Assembly: GCA_021846665.1 (NCBI GenBank)
Contig: JAJZWM010000006.1
Location: forward strand, 1 to 35,369
Source: Nanobdellota archaeon
GTDB lineage: Archaea > Nanobdellota > Nanobdellia > Parvarchaeales > Parvarchaeaceae
Direction: 5' to 3'
DNA: 35,369 nucleotides
Below the pieces are notes generated by a model, which worked only from the letters and a program-made list of their open reading frames with translations, was not told where the DNA came from and searched no databases. Positions 20,681 to 29,523 of the stretch are shown here, piece by piece (position 1 is the stretch's first letter; each line of letters starts with the position of its first letter). A program made the position numbers and the translations under genes.

Positions 20681-22258
20681 ATGGATTACTACAATAAAGA
20701 GGAAAACTTATCTACTTTTATGCCCCTATTCAAAAAAGAGATAGAAGAGGGTAGGATAAGGAATAGAAAGGAACTGCTTGCCATAAAAAGAGAAGTATGC
20801 AGACAGGTAGGTATGCGTAATATACCTAAGAATGGTGAGATATTAAATTATTTTTCTCAGGAAGATAGAGAAAAATATGCAAGTATCATGGTTTCAAAGC
20901 CTGTAAGGGTTTTATCAGGGGTAAATGTAGTTGCAATAATGACAAAGCCATACGACTGCCCGCATGGCACTTGTATATTTTGTCCAGGCGGAACAAAATT
21001 TAATACACCGCAGAGTTATACTGGTTTTGAGCCCGCTGCTAGGAGAGCATTGATGAATGCTTATGATCCTTATAAACAGGTAACTGCAAGGTTGAAACAT
21101 TATCTTTTTATGGGTTATAATCCACAAAAAATAGAGATTATAGTTATAGGTGGAACATTTACAACCTTACCTAAAGATTATGTAAAGGATTATGTTACAA
21201 ATGTTTATAGAGCAATGAATGAGTTTTATGGCGAAAAAGTAGACGGCAACATTGAAGCACAGAAACATTTTAATGAAACTGCAAGGATAAGGTGCGTTGC
21301 ATTTGCTGCAGAGACTAAACCAGAGAGATGCTCAAGTGAAGATATAGAAAGGATGTTAGATTTCGGTATAACAAGAATTGAGATGGGGGTTCAGAGCATT
21401 TATGATGAAGTGTTGCTGAAAAATAACAGAGGGCATACAATAACAGATGTCATTGATGCAAGTAGAAGACTGAAAAATTATGGTTACAAAGTTGATTATC
21501 ATATAATGCTTAATCTTCCATTTTCAGATAAAGACAAAGACAGAGAGACAATTAAACAGATATATGGTAATGAGGATTTCAAGCCCGATGCCATAAAAAT
21601 ATATCCTACATTAGTTATCCGTGGTACTGGTTTGTATGAGATGTGGAAAAGGGGAAATTATAAACCTTACCCTGTTGATGAAGTAGTTAATTTAATAGCA
21701 GAAGCAGAGATTAACGCACCTAAATGGCTTAGGATAATGAGAATTGAAAGAGATATACCCTCAATGTTTATAGAGAAAGGGATAAAAGTAACTAACTTAA
21801 GGCAGCTTATTGATATGAAGATAGCGGAAATGGGAAAAAAGGCAAACGATATAAGAAGCAGAGAAGTAGGTCACGTAAAAATTTCAAGGCCTATGAAGAT
21901 AAAGTTAAACAGAGAAAATTACCGATCAGCAAATGGGGATGAGGTATTCCTAAGTATCGATGATGATAACAATAACGCAATTATTGCATTTTTAAGGTTA
22001 AGGATACAGGATAATTCAAATGAATCCTTTGTAAGAGAATTGCATGTTTATGGTGAACATCTAAATATAAATGATAGTAATAATAAAGCATTTCAGCACA
22101 GGGGTTTTGGCAGAGAACTGCTTTCCGAAGCAGAAAGAATAACAAAAGAGGAATATTCAATAAATAAGATAAATGTTATATCTGGTGTGGGCGTGCGGGA
22201 GTATTACAGAAATCTTGGGTACAAAAGATACAAGTGGTACATGTCAAAGGAGCTTTAA
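20681..22258 (+). CDS. elp3: Elp3 tRNA uridine-34 carboxymethylating radical-SAM/acetyltransferase
   Basis: Elp3 modifies the wobble uridine of tRNAs to 5-carboxymethyluridine derivatives using acetyl-CoA and SAM. The 525-residue protein is full length. The 4Fe-4S cluster motif is C93-x4-C98-x2-C101 (CPHGTCIFCPGG), followed by QSYTGFEPAARRA, YHIMLNLPFSDKDKDRE and AIKIYPTLVIRGTGLYEMWK. The C-terminal GNAT acetyltransferase domain (about 385-525) has HRGFGRELLSEAERI as acetyl-CoA motif A and GVREYYRNLGYKRYKWYMSK. It heads an operon with the KH protein and topoisomerase VI. Confidence 0.97.
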   Translation: MDYYNKEENLSTFMPLFKKEIEEGRIRNRKELLAIKREVCRQVGMRNIPKNGEILNYFSQEDREKYASIMVSKPVRVLSGVNVVAIMTKPYDCPHGTCIFCPGGTKFNTPQSYTGFEPAARRALMNAYDPYKQVTARLKHYLFMGYNPQKIEIIVIGGTFTTLPKDYVKDYVTNVYRAMNEFYGEKVDGNIEAQKHFNETARIRCVAFAAETKPERCSSEDIERMLDFGITRIEMGVQSIYDEVLLKNNRGHTITDVIDASRRLKNYGYKVDYHIMLNLPFSDKDKDRETIKQIYGNEDFKPDAIKIYPTLVIRGTGLYEMWKRGNYKPYPVDEVVNLIAEAEINAPKWLRIMRIERDIPSMFIEKGIKVTNLRQLIDMKIAEMGKKANDIRSREVGHVKISRPMKIKLNRENYRSANGDEVFLSIDDDNNNAIIAFLRLRIQDNSNESFVRELHVYGEHLNINDSNNKAFQHRGFGRELLSEAERITKEEYSINKINVISGVGVREYYRNLGYKRYKWYMSKEL

Positions 22259-22259
22259 A

Positions 22260-22775
22260 GTGGAAGATGAAGTATTGATGAACGGGAAAAAAGCAAAAGA
22301 AATAGTAAAACAGAAAAAGCTACTGGAAAAGATTAAGGAGCATGGTGTTACATTTGAATTGGATGGGAACATTGCTTATATAAGTGGAAAGAGTGCTCTT
22401 GAAGTTCTATCAGCTAAAAATGTAATAAATGCCTTCAATAGAGGTTTTGATGCTGCAATTTCATCTTTATTATTAGATGATGACTATGATCTGGTTATAA
22501 TAAGTCTAAGAGATTATAGTAATTCTGAGAAAAGAGCAATGCAGCTTAAAGGCAGAGTAATAGGAACAAGAGGTCTGATAAAGCAGAGATTAATGAAAGC
22601 AACATCCTGCTACATAAATATCTATGGGAAAACTATAAGTATAATTGGGCAGATACAGAATATATCTATTGCACAGTCTGCAATAGAAATGATTTTAAAT
22701 GGTGCAAAACATGATAATGTGTTTTCAATGATAAATAAAAAGAAAGTAGAGGTGTATCTTAATGGAAATCGCTGA
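22260..22775 (+). CDS. KH-domain RNA-binding protein (Dim2/Pno1/Krr1-like)
   Basis: This 171-residue protein starts at GTG 22260, because AAGGAG (22247-22252) lies 7 nt upstream and the elp3 stop is directly before it; the same frame is open further upstream, but that part overlaps elp3. The family has two KH modules and works in 16S rRNA 3'-end maturation with Nob1 and translation factors in archaea. The second KH has the GxxG loop (VIGTRGLIKQRLMKATSCYI), then the ISIIGQIQNISIAQSAIEMI strand-helix. The first module is the LEKIKEHGVTFELDGNIAYI region. The 3' end overlaps top6B by 14 nt, so the genes are co-translated. Confidence 0.88.
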   Translation: MEDEVLMNGKKAKEIVKQKKLLEKIKEHGVTFELDGNIAYISGKSALEVLSAKNVINAFNRGFDAAISSLLLDDDYDLVIISLRDYSNSEKRAMQLKGRVIGTRGLIKQRLMKATSCYINIYGKTISIIGQIQNISIAQSAIEMILNGAKHDNVFSMINKKKVEVYLNGNR

Positions 22776-24627
22776 AGAACTTGCAAAGGGACAAAGAGCA
22801 ATAAGCGTTACAGAATTCTTCGAAAAGAATAGGCATCTTCTTGGTTTTGATAATAAACAAAAGGCATTGCTTACATGTGTAAAAGAAGCTGTGGATAACT
22901 CTTTGGATGCTTGTGAAGAAATGGGGCATATGCAGGAAAGAAACAAAGAGAAAGTAACTTTGCCAGAAATAACTGTGGATGTAAAAGCATTAAGTGATAA
23001 TTACCAATTACTTGACGAAAAACAGAATATAGGTCAGTTAATAGTAAGGAAAAATGAGTTTACTGTTCTTTATAAAGGAAAAAGTGAATCAAAGCAGATA
23101 AGAGCTGGTAAGCTAGCTATTTCATTCGATGATGTAACTTTCGACATATCAGAAAATAATAACAAACTTTTAGTTATTATGAACGGAAAACAGCTGAGGT
23201 TAAAGAAGAATGCTCCAATATTCCTTATAAAAATAATGGATAATGGCCCAGGGATACTTTCATCAAAAATACCTGATATATTTGGGAGGATGCTTTATGG
23301 AAGCAAGTTCCAGTCAATGAGACAAGGTAGAGGTCAGCAGGGAATTGGTATTCATTCAGCAGTTCTTTATTCACAGCTTACAACAGGCAAGCCTGCAAAG
23401 ATAGTCTCTAAAATAAAAAGCGCAAAGAAGGCTAAAATGATGAAAGTTCAGATAAATATTCTAAAAAATGAGCCAGAAGTTATCGAAGAAAGTGATGAAG
23501 ATTATACCTATGAATCCGGTACAAGCATTGAGTTGGAGATAGAAGGTCTTTACATTAGTGGAAACAAGGGGTTAGATGAATATATAAGAAGAACCGCTTT
23601 GGTAAATCCTCATGCTACTTTAATTTATACAAATCCAAATGGGGAAAAGATTACATATAAAAGAGTAATAGACTCTCTTCCAAAAGAGCCTTTAGCAATC
23701 AAGCCACATCCAGAAGGGCTAGAGATAGGTATATTTATGAGGATTTTGAAAAATTCGACTGAAAGGACTGTTGTCTCTGTTTTAGAGAATGAATTGTCTA
23801 GGGTAAGCAAGGCAGTTGCAGAACAGACCCTAAAAAGTGCAGGTATAGATGCTAAGACTAAACCGCAGGATATTGATAGAGTACAGGCAAATTCAATACT
23901 GAAGGCTTTGCAGTCCCTCGATTTAATGAGACCGCAGACCGATTGTTTGTCACCAATAGGGGGAGAAGAACTTGAAAAGAGCTTAAAGAAAGAATATTCA
24001 CCTGAATTTGTCAAATCAGTTACAAGGAAACCAGAAGTTTACAGGGGAATGCCTTTCCAGATAGAAGTCGCTGCAGCTTATGGTGGGGGTATACAGAATG
24101 ATAGAGCAATTTTAATGAGGTTTGCAAATAAAATACCTCTATTGTTTGATTCTTCTTCATGCGCATTGACTCAAAGTTTTTTGGGTGTAGACTATGCACG
24201 TTACGGTCTGAAAGTAGAAAGTAAAGTGCCAATAGGCCCGCTTGTCTTCATAATACACATAGCATCGGTATGGGTGCCTTATACCAATGAAAGTAAGAAT
24301 TCAGTTGCCAGCTACCCAGTAATAATAAAGGAGATAAAACTGGCATTACAGGAGCTTGTTAGGAACCTTTCAGTCTTTCTCAATAGAAAACATAAAAGTA
24401 GTTTGTTTCAGGAGAGAATAAGCTTGTTTGATAAATACGGTATAGAACTTGCTTATTCGCTTTCAAAATTAACTGACATGGAAGAGAAAAAGATAAAGGT
24501 AAAGATAGAAGGGCTTCTTGAAAAGAAGAAGGAAGAAGTTAAAGCAAATGTGGAGGAAAGTCTTAGTAAAGGAGATGTAATATCAAGCAAGATAGAGTCT
24601 GATACATCTACAGAAGAGGAAGAGTAA
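22762..24627 (+). CDS. top6B: DNA topoisomerase VI subunit B with insertion in the ATPase domain
   Basis: Topo VI is the type IIB enzyme that relaxes and decatenates DNA; B is the GHKL ATPase. Motifs are KEAVDNSLDACEE (N box, 41-53), IMDNGPGI (158-165), GRMLYGSKFQSMRQGRGQQG (G2/lid) and IGIHSAVLYSQL. A helix-2-turn-helix region and the transducer with QNDRAILMRFANKIPLLFD follow. Between LPEITVDVK (67-75) and IFLIKIMDNG (152-161) lie about 75 extra residues, where most archaeal B subunits go straight from one strand to the next. The 621 residues exceed the more common ~530. The C-terminus (about 560-621) is a Lys/Glu-rich coil. It overlaps the KH gene and is 2 nt before top6A. Confidence 0.96.
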   Translation: MEIAEELAKGQRAISVTEFFEKNRHLLGFDNKQKALLTCVKEAVDNSLDACEEMGHMQERNKEKVTLPEITVDVKALSDNYQLLDEKQNIGQLIVRKNEFTVLYKGKSESKQIRAGKLAISFDDVTFDISENNNKLLVIMNGKQLRLKKNAPIFLIKIMDNGPGILSSKIPDIFGRMLYGSKFQSMRQGRGQQGIGIHSAVLYSQLTTGKPAKIVSKIKSAKKAKMMKVQINILKNEPEVIEESDEDYTYESGTSIELEIEGLYISGNKGLDEYIRRTALVNPHATLIYTNPNGEKITYKRVIDSLPKEPLAIKPHPEGLEIGIFMRILKNSTERTVVSVLENELSRVSKAVAEQTLKSAGIDAKTKPQDIDRVQANSILKALQSLDLMRPQTDCLSPIGGEELEKSLKKEYSPEFVKSVTRKPEVYRGMPFQIEVAAAYGGGIQNDRAILMRFANKIPLLFDSSSCALTQSFLGVDYARYGLKVESKVPIGPLVFIIHIASVWVPYTNESKNSVASYPVIIKEIKLALQELVRNLSVFLNRKHKSSLFQERISLFDKYGIELAYSLSKLTDMEEKKIKVKIEGLLEKKKEEVKANVEESLSKGDVISSKIESDTSTEEEE

Positions 24628-24629
24628 AT

Positions 24630-25733
24630 ATGGATAACAAGGAAATTGAAGAATCTAGGAAAAAAAGGTTAAGTATACTTGAAAAACTAGGGAAGGATGT
24701 TTATCAGCAGATAGAGAAAGGAGAGAATCCTTATTTGACTCTACCTGTAAGAGGCCTTTCAAACGTAAAATATGATGAAGAGAGTAGGATGATTACATTG
24801 GGTAGCGGTTTGTCTAGAAGGTATTTTTTAAACGTAGGACATGTAAGAAAATTTATACAGACAATGGCAATGGCTGCAGTAAGCAGAGAACTTATAAAAA
24901 GCGACAAGCATACAAGTTTAAGGTCAGCTTTTTACCAAGTAAGGCGTACAATACCTGGAACTAAAATAGATGTAGTAGATGATCAGATAGAGACGAATAA
25001 GGCAATAGAAGATTTAGAATTAATAACAGATCTAACAAGGGAGCAGTTGAACATAAATGCAAATAAGAATGGTGCTGTTGCAGGAGAGGTAATAATAGAA
25101 GACAGAGGGGATGTAATAGACTGGTCAAAGATGGGAAGTGGTGGATGGGCCGTACCAAGCAATGTAGAGGATATTATATTCAAAAAAGTTGATGCAAAAT
25201 TTGTAATATACATGGAGAAGGCAACTATATGGGACAGACTTAATGAAGACAAAGCATGGAAGAAACTTCATTGTGTTATAATAGCAAGCCAGGGGCAGGC
25301 AACAAGAGGGATAAGAAGGCTGCTTCAAAGGCTTAGTAGAGAGCATAATCTTCCGGTTTATGTTTTAACCGATGGAGATATCTGGGGGGTTTACATTTAC
25401 TCTGCAATTAAATTTGGTTCAATAGCTTTAGCACATGTCTCAGATAAGCTTTCCTTACCTGAAGCAAAGTTTATGGGATTAACAATGGAAGATATAGACA
25501 AATACGGATTAAGAAGACACCTGATAAAGTTTAAGGATGTTGATATAGCAAGGATAAAGCAGATTAAGAATTATGAATGGTTTAAAAATAATAAAAAGTG
25601 GATGGAAGAGCTTAGTAAGATGGAAAAATTAGGAGCGAAGGTCGAATTAGATGCGTTTACTGCAAAGGGTCTTTCATTTATGACTGAAACTTATTTGCCT
25701 GAAAAGCTTAAAGATAAAGATTTTTTGGATTAA
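24630..25733 (+). CDS. top6A: DNA topoisomerase VI subunit A (Spo11-like)
   Basis: This is the DNA-cleaving subunit. Of 367 residues, the winged-helix (CAP-like) domain contains catalytic Tyr102 in LRSAFYQVRRT, which replaces the usual LRDxYY. The Toprim domain has E196 (VIYMEKATIWDRL) and D248-G-D250 (VLTDGDIWGVYIYSAIKFGS), the Mg ligands. GQATRGIRRLLQRLSREHNL is a further family block. The length is normal. It lies directly after top6B in the same operon. Confidence 0.97.
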   Translation: MDNKEIEESRKKRLSILEKLGKDVYQQIEKGENPYLTLPVRGLSNVKYDEESRMITLGSGLSRRYFLNVGHVRKFIQTMAMAAVSRELIKSDKHTSLRSAFYQVRRTIPGTKIDVVDDQIETNKAIEDLELITDLTREQLNINANKNGAVAGEVIIEDRGDVIDWSKMGSGGWAVPSNVEDIIFKKVDAKFVIYMEKATIWDRLNEDKAWKKLHCVIIASQGQATRGIRRLLQRLSREHNLPVYVLTDGDIWGVYIYSAIKFGSIALAHVSDKLSLPEAKFMGLTMEDIDKYGLRRHLIKFKDVDIARIKQIKNYEWFKNNKKWMEELSKMEKLGAKVELDAFTAKGLSFMTETYLPEKLKDKDFLD

Positions 25734-25760
25734 TTTCTTAAAAATAAAGAGCAATAAATT

Positions 25761-26081
25761 TTATATTCCCAATTCCGCCCTTGCTTCATCAGTCATTTTA
25801 TCTTTAGTCCATGGTGGATCAAATGTTATATCTAAATCTACTTTCGTGGCACCTGAAAAATCTATCACTTTCCCTTTTATGTCTTCTACCAAATAATCTG
25901 TGACTGGACAGAATGGAGAAGTTAAAGTCATTGTTATTTTTACCTCAGTTCCATTTATCTCTATCTTATATATTAACCCGAGATCATAGATATTCGCAGG
26001 TATCTCTGGATCAAAGCACTGTTTTAGTCCTTTTATTACATCTTCCTCTTTTACTTTAACTTCCATTATTTTTTTATTCAA
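25761..26081 (-). CDS. MIP18/SufT-family protein (DUF59)
   Basis: This 106-residue protein belongs to a family that helps put Fe-S clusters into proteins. Visible are VIKGLKQCFDPEIPANIYDL, GLIYKIEINGTEVKITMTLT, SPFCPVTDYLVEDIKGKV (conserved Cys) and DITFDPPWTKDKMTDEARAE at the C-terminus. TATA-like sequence (complement of 26092-26103) predicts a start near 26071, so ATG 26064-26066 (MEVKVKEEDV) may be the true start instead of ATG 26079-26081. Elp3 upstream is an Fe-S client, but on another strand. Confidence 0.9.
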   Translation of the reverse strand: MNKKIMEVKVKEEDVIKGLKQCFDPEIPANIYDLGLIYKIEINGTEVKITMTLTSPFCPVTDYLVEDIKGKVIDFSGATKVDLDITFDPPWTKDKMTDEARAELGI

Positions 26082-26110
26082 TTATAATTTAAATATATAA
26101 CGGCGTTATA

Positions 26111-26986
26111 TCAAATAAATCTTATCAGAAAATATAATCCTAGAAGAGCGAACTGCATGGGGCCTATAGCAGCCATTGCAGGATAAGCTTTTCCTTTTTT
26201 ACCTAAGAATAATATTATTGACAATCCGATTACTGCGCCGATTATTGCAAATATCCCTGAAAGGAGGTTATAATGAAGAAAGAATTCATCTGCAAGAATT
26301 GCGGGAAATGCCATATCACCTCCTCCAAGAAATATCTCCTGTTTTTTTGTCTTTCTAGCCATTAAAGATATTCCACCGAATGAATTGCCGGAAAATGCCT
26401 TCGCAAGTGTCAACATGTGTTTTGTTATAAAGACAGAGATATAATCATAAACACTTATTATCGCAATAAGTATCAATGCAGTTATTATATTCAGATATAA
26501 TGATATAATTGCAGATATTGATACAAATAAAATTACATTTAAAACGTCTTTTGCGTATTTTCCTGCGTATTTAAAGTAATAGACGGTAAATACAATTGGT
26601 AGAATATAGACTAATAGAGAAAAAACTGCAAGTAAACTACTGTTAGAATTTAAATTGCCATGTAATGGAAAAACATATATGTCTAAAAGTAGCATGTCTG
26701 AAAAGGCATACATAACAAACAAAAATAAAAGTATAATAACAATATTTATTATCTTTAATTTTTTGTATTTTACAAGCAGTAATATTATTGCAGTCGGTAC
26801 AAGTAAACCTGCGATTATTAAATATACTAGATAATAAAAGGGAGAAGTAACATTATAGTTTATTCCTGTTTGCAGTGAAATTACCGAAAACAATTTTAGA
26901 TTTATACCCGCAAAAAAGCTACTTGCTACAAGAACTACTGTAAATATAGTTAGAAGTAGCAAGGCTATTTTAATATTTGTTTTCAT
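26111..26986 (-). CDS. Presenilin/signal-peptide-peptidase-like intramembrane aspartyl protease
   Basis: The 291-residue archaeal A22 protease has about nine membrane segments. The two catalytic motifs are VYDYISV (Y180-D181) and LGGGDMAF (G-x-G-D, D224); the third motif PAL is YPAMAAIGP (269-271 PAM). The family cuts membrane-embedded helices such as remnant signal peptides. It follows the AAA ATPase gene (18-nt gap) with AAAAGGG just before ATG, in the same transcript. The substrate is unknown; pilin-like leaders in this window would be handled by a separate prepilin peptidase. Confidence 0.88.
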   Translation of the reverse strand: MKTNIKIALLLLTIFTVVLVASSFFAGINLKLFSVISLQTGINYNVTSPFYYLVYLIIAGLLVPTAIILLLVKYKKLKIINIVIILLFLFVMYAFSDMLLLDIYVFPLHGNLNSNSSLLAVFSLLVYILPIVFTVYYFKYAGKYAKDVLNVILFVSISAIISLYLNIITALILIAIISVYDYISVFITKHMLTLAKAFSGNSFGGISLMARKTKKQEIFLGGGDMAFPAILADEFFLHYNLLSGIFAIIGAVIGLSIILFLGKKGKAYPAMAAIGPMQFALLGLYFLIRFI

Positions 26987-27004
26987 ATCCCTTTTAATTA
27001 TTCC

Positions 27005-27667
27005 TTATATTATACTATTTGTTTTCTGATCGTATAATGCAGAACATATAAGCAGTGCAATTCTTGTGTTTCCTTTTGACTTCTTGTATATCTTTTCATA
27101 CTCCTCTTCAGTAAAAGGCTCAATAGAATCAGATTTTTTAGATCTTACTGAATTTAATCTGTTTATTATTATCTGTTTTATATCTTCTTTTGAAAGCCCA
27201 GAAATATTGTATTTTTTGAATTGCTTACTCTGTGCTTTAAGTTCCTTTTCAACGCCATTTTCTCTGTTTTCAACTATTAAAATTGCAATTTTTTGGCTTA
27301 GATTATACAAGAGATCTATAACTCTCTGCTGGCTCATTTTGTCAAGCATTTCTATGTTATTGAAATCATCAAGTTCTATTACTATTTTTTTTGTGTTAGT
27401 AATATTTAAGTTTCTTATATTATTGTAAACAGAAGGTGTGAATTCCTCTTTTATAACCTCTATATCCTTTGATTTATTCAGTTCTTTTTCAATAGCACTT
27501 ATCAATGTACTTTTTCCTATACCAGGTGCTCCTTGTAGTACTATTATTCCACCGTGATCCATCGCTTCATTTATGAGTATTAATAATTCTATCCTTTCGT
27601 TCACTCTATCTACTATAGTATCATTATCTGAGTACGTTATACTTATAAAAGGATTATTCCCTGCCAT
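27005..27667 (-). CDS. Compact AAA+/Orc1-Cdc6-like ATPase
   Basis: This 220-residue protein has Walker A GAPGIGKST (46-54), Walker B IVIELDD (95-101; D100/D101 in place of D-E), sensor-1-like LIVEN and a helical lid with GLSKEDIKQIIINRLNS and YKKSKGNTRIALLICSALYD, the last resembling the sensor-2 region of Orc1/Cdc6 and STAND ATPases. It has no DNA-binding winged helix, so it is not a full initiator. It may be a remodelling or regulatory ATPase. A TATA box on the minus strand (complement of TATAATATTTATAG, 27690-27703) is 27-31 nt upstream, giving a leaderless mRNA; the presenilin gene follows. Confidence 0.7.
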   Translation of the reverse strand: MAGNNPFISITYSDNDTIVDRVNERIELLILINEAMDHGGIIVLQGAPGIGKSTLISAIEKELNKSKDIEVIKEEFTPSVYNNIRNLNITNTKKIVIELDDFNNIEMLDKMSQQRVIDLLYNLSQKIAILIVENRENGVEKELKAQSKQFKKYNISGLSKEDIKQIIINRLNSVRSKKSDSIEPFTEEEYEKIYKKSKGNTRIALLICSALYDQKTNSII

Positions 27668-27752
27668 AAATGATAAAGAGATATGATAAAGTATAATATT
27701 TATAGTTTTAAACTTAAATGATTTAAGCTAAAAAAGCTTTAGACTCTAAATA

Positions 27753-27826
27753 GCCCTTGTAGTTTAGCTTGGACAGAATACCGGTTTCCTAAACCGGGCA
27801 CCCAGGTTCAAATCCTGGCAAGGGCA
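27753..27826 (+). tRNA. tRNA-Arg(CCT)
   Basis: Acceptor GCCCTTG (27753-27759) pairs with CAAGGGC (27819-27825), and the discriminator is A. The anticodon arm is CCGGT-TTCCTAA-ACCGG with anticodon CCT (27788-27790), reading AGG. The T arm is CCAGG-TTCAAAT-CCTGG. No intron is present. T-rich sequence at about 27891-27905 may terminate it. The 149 bp to the next gene hold only AT-rich DNA and the hemerythrin promoter. Confidence 0.95.
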
Positions 27827-27975
27827 TATCCCATAAAGAGATCTTCAAAGAAGGATTTCTCTGCCGGAATTATTTTATTATTACCATAAACTTTTTTTAT
27901 TTTATTTTTTAAATATTAAATAAAATACAGGTAGTTATTTATAAAAGTTAAATAGTTTAGATTTTTTAATTTAAC

Positions 27976-28440
27976 ATGCTTGACAGCGTTTTGACTAAGG
28001 ATCATGAAAGAATCGATATATACTTTAATGAATTCTTGCTTTCATTAAGTTCAAAGCCAGATATGAATAAGCTTGATTTGATTGTTTCTTCGCTTAGAAA
28101 CCATATGTTTTGGGAAGAGGAGTACCTTTTTCCGGAGATATTTGAAGAAAATAAATTAAGGATACAAGGCTTAGAGGCAGAGCATGGAGCTATACTGAAA
28201 CTATTAGATGAAGTTAAAAGGCTTATTTCAATAAATGAAATTGAGGACGCAAAAAAGAAAACACAGGGAGTTATACGTGTTCTAAAAGGTCATAATGAAG
28301 CAGAAGAAGGGTATATCTACCTTGAACTTGACAAACTAGAAAGTCAAAAACAAGCAGATCTTCTTCTTAAAGAAGTTGAGCATGCATCCGCTCCAAAGGA
28401 CTGGATATGTAAAGTATTACGTACAGGCTCTTTAAAATAA
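27976..28440 (+). CDS. Hemerythrin HHE-domain protein
   Basis: This 154-residue four-helix bundle has the HHE signature for a di-iron site: H10 (LTKDHERIDIYF), H43 and E47 (RNHMFWEEEY), H70 (LEAEHGAI), H106 and E110 (KGHNEAEEGYI). Relatives bind O2, NO or act in iron or oxidative-stress sensing. It is a stand-alone domain with no signal peptide, hence cytoplasmic. TATA-like TTATTTATAAAAG (27932-27944) precedes it. Confidence 0.9.
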   Translation: MLDSVLTKDHERIDIYFNEFLLSLSSKPDMNKLDLIVSSLRNHMFWEEEYLFPEIFEENKLRIQGLEAEHGAILKLLDEVKRLISINEIEDAKKKTQGVIRVLKGHNEAEEGYIYLELDKLESQKQADLLLKEVEHASAPKDWICKVLRTGSLK

Positions 28441-28472
28441 GTATTTATAGTAGATTTATTCTTAGATTTTGT

Positions 28473-29204
28473 ATGATATCAAACGACAAAACAAGTATAT
28501 TAGGTGAGCTTCTAAAACAAGATTACATAACGGTTTCAGATGAAGAATTGTTGAACCTTATCTCAGAAAACGAGGATTTGACTGTAATTCAGTCGGCGGA
28601 TACTTTTAACTGGTATAAAAATAAGGGAGAAAGCAAGCATATAATAACAAAAAAGGGAAGTAAAAATCTGAAGTATCTAGATAATACCTTAGATTTGTTT
28701 CTTGTAAACCTGGAAAAATTGAAAGAAACGAGTAATTCATACATGATTTCAAATGAACTTTATACTGAAAATTTCTCTGAAAAGGATTCCATCCCAAATT
28801 TATCATTGCTTAATATCTCAGTTTATGATGGTCTAACTAATAGAAATCTTGATGATTATTCCCTTATAAAATCCGAAAGATACTTTGAGTATCCAAATAT
28901 AAAGGATGGTAAGGAAAACTTGAACAAAACGATGAGGGCAAAGTTCTATAGTAAAAAGAAAGGTAATGGAATAACAATAGTTTATAGGCAAACTATAAAC
29001 AATAACAGTATAATCGGTTCTAGAATATACGTTTTTGATAACGGAGAACTAAAAAATTTAGATAAGATAAAAAATGAAAGATTAATAACATTTATGAGAG
29101 CAATAGATTACTGGCACGATAATGAGTTAAAGGAAAGAAATGCAAAGTTGGATAAATTCGGTACTGGCTTAAATGTCCCTTCTTATATGTCCTTGTATTA
29201 CTGA
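28473..29204 (+). CDS. Protein of unknown function
   Basis: This 243-residue protein is not recognised. It is soluble, charged and without signal or Cys. Helical N-terminus (1-95) includes a Trp-Tyr-rich patch (SADTFNWYKNKG); a mixed alpha-beta middle has NISVYDGLTNRNLDDYSLIK, ENLNKTMRAKFYSKKKGN and ITIVYRQTINN; the C-terminus has a helix (ERLITFMRAIDYWHDNELKE). GTATTTATAG (28441-28450) is about 27 nt upstream, giving leaderless expression. The 3' end overlaps the SWIM gene by 7 bp tail to tail. Codon use looks like that of its neighbours. Confidence 0.65.
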   Translation: MISNDKTSILGELLKQDYITVSDEELLNLISENEDLTVIQSADTFNWYKNKGESKHIITKKGSKNLKYLDNTLDLFLVNLEKLKETSNSYMISNELYTENFSEKDSIPNLSLLNISVYDGLTNRNLDDYSLIKSERYFEYPNIKDGKENLNKTMRAKFYSKKKGNGITIVYRQTINNNSIIGSRIYVFDNGELKNLDKIKNERLITFMRAIDYWHDNELKERNAKLDKFGTGLNVPSYMSLYY

Positions 29205-29488
29205 TCTATTTTTAATTTTCCATTTTTTATCGCCAGATTTACGGCAATTATGTGAGAGCATAGTTTATCCTGAAGAGTATACCACTTGCAATCACATTGC
29301 CATCTTTTATCATTTGGTTTTTCGTCAAAGTACATTACATTGTGAAGTTCATTATCTCCCTGTACAAGGAAAGAAACATGCTTTTGTGTTTTATAATCTA
29401 TTTTTACTGAATTAATTAATCTTATACCTTTTATGTAAAGTCTTTCATCTTTCTTAAGGTCTTTATCTTCTAAGATCTTTATTTCCAT
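29198..29488 (-). CDS. SWIM zinc-finger protein
   Basis: In this 96-residue protein, the SWIM motif C65-x-C67-x9-C77-x-H79 is complete (WQCDCKWYTLQDKLCSHIIA). It is a DNA/protein-binding finger found in archaeal and bacterial proteins and in SWI2/SNF2 partners. Residues 10-60 form beta strands that pack before the finger (HVSFLVQGDNELHNVMYFDE). There are no further domains, so it is a minimal stand-alone SWIM protein. It is convergent with the unknown gene at 28473. Confidence 0.85.
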   Translation of the reverse strand: MEIKILEDKDLKKDERLYIKGIRLINSVKIDYKTQKHVSFLVQGDNELHNVMYFDEKPNDKRWQCDCKWYTLQDKLCSHIIAVNLAIKNGKLKIDQ

Positions 29489-29490
29489 GA

Positions 29491-29500
29491 TAATTTATTA
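29491..29500 (+). promoter_or_regulatory. TATA-like box of the RNase P RNA gene
   Basis: TAATTTATTA, centred about 27 nt before the expected 5' end at 29524, is a good archaeal TATA candidate. ATATATAT at 29514-29521 is too close to act as the box. Confidence 0.45.
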
Positions 29501-29523
29501 AATACAGATTGTTATATATATTA

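Noticed and set aside
22173-22259. An upstream extension of the KH protein from ATG 22173
   Set aside because: It overlaps the GNAT domain of elp3 in another frame, and GTG 22260 has a well-placed Shine-Dalgarno.
27827-27960. A protein-like minus-strand reading after tRNA-Arg (IIPAEKSFFEDLFMGY)
   Set aside because: It is short, runs into the tRNA gene and has no start or family match; AT-rich DNA gives such frames by chance.
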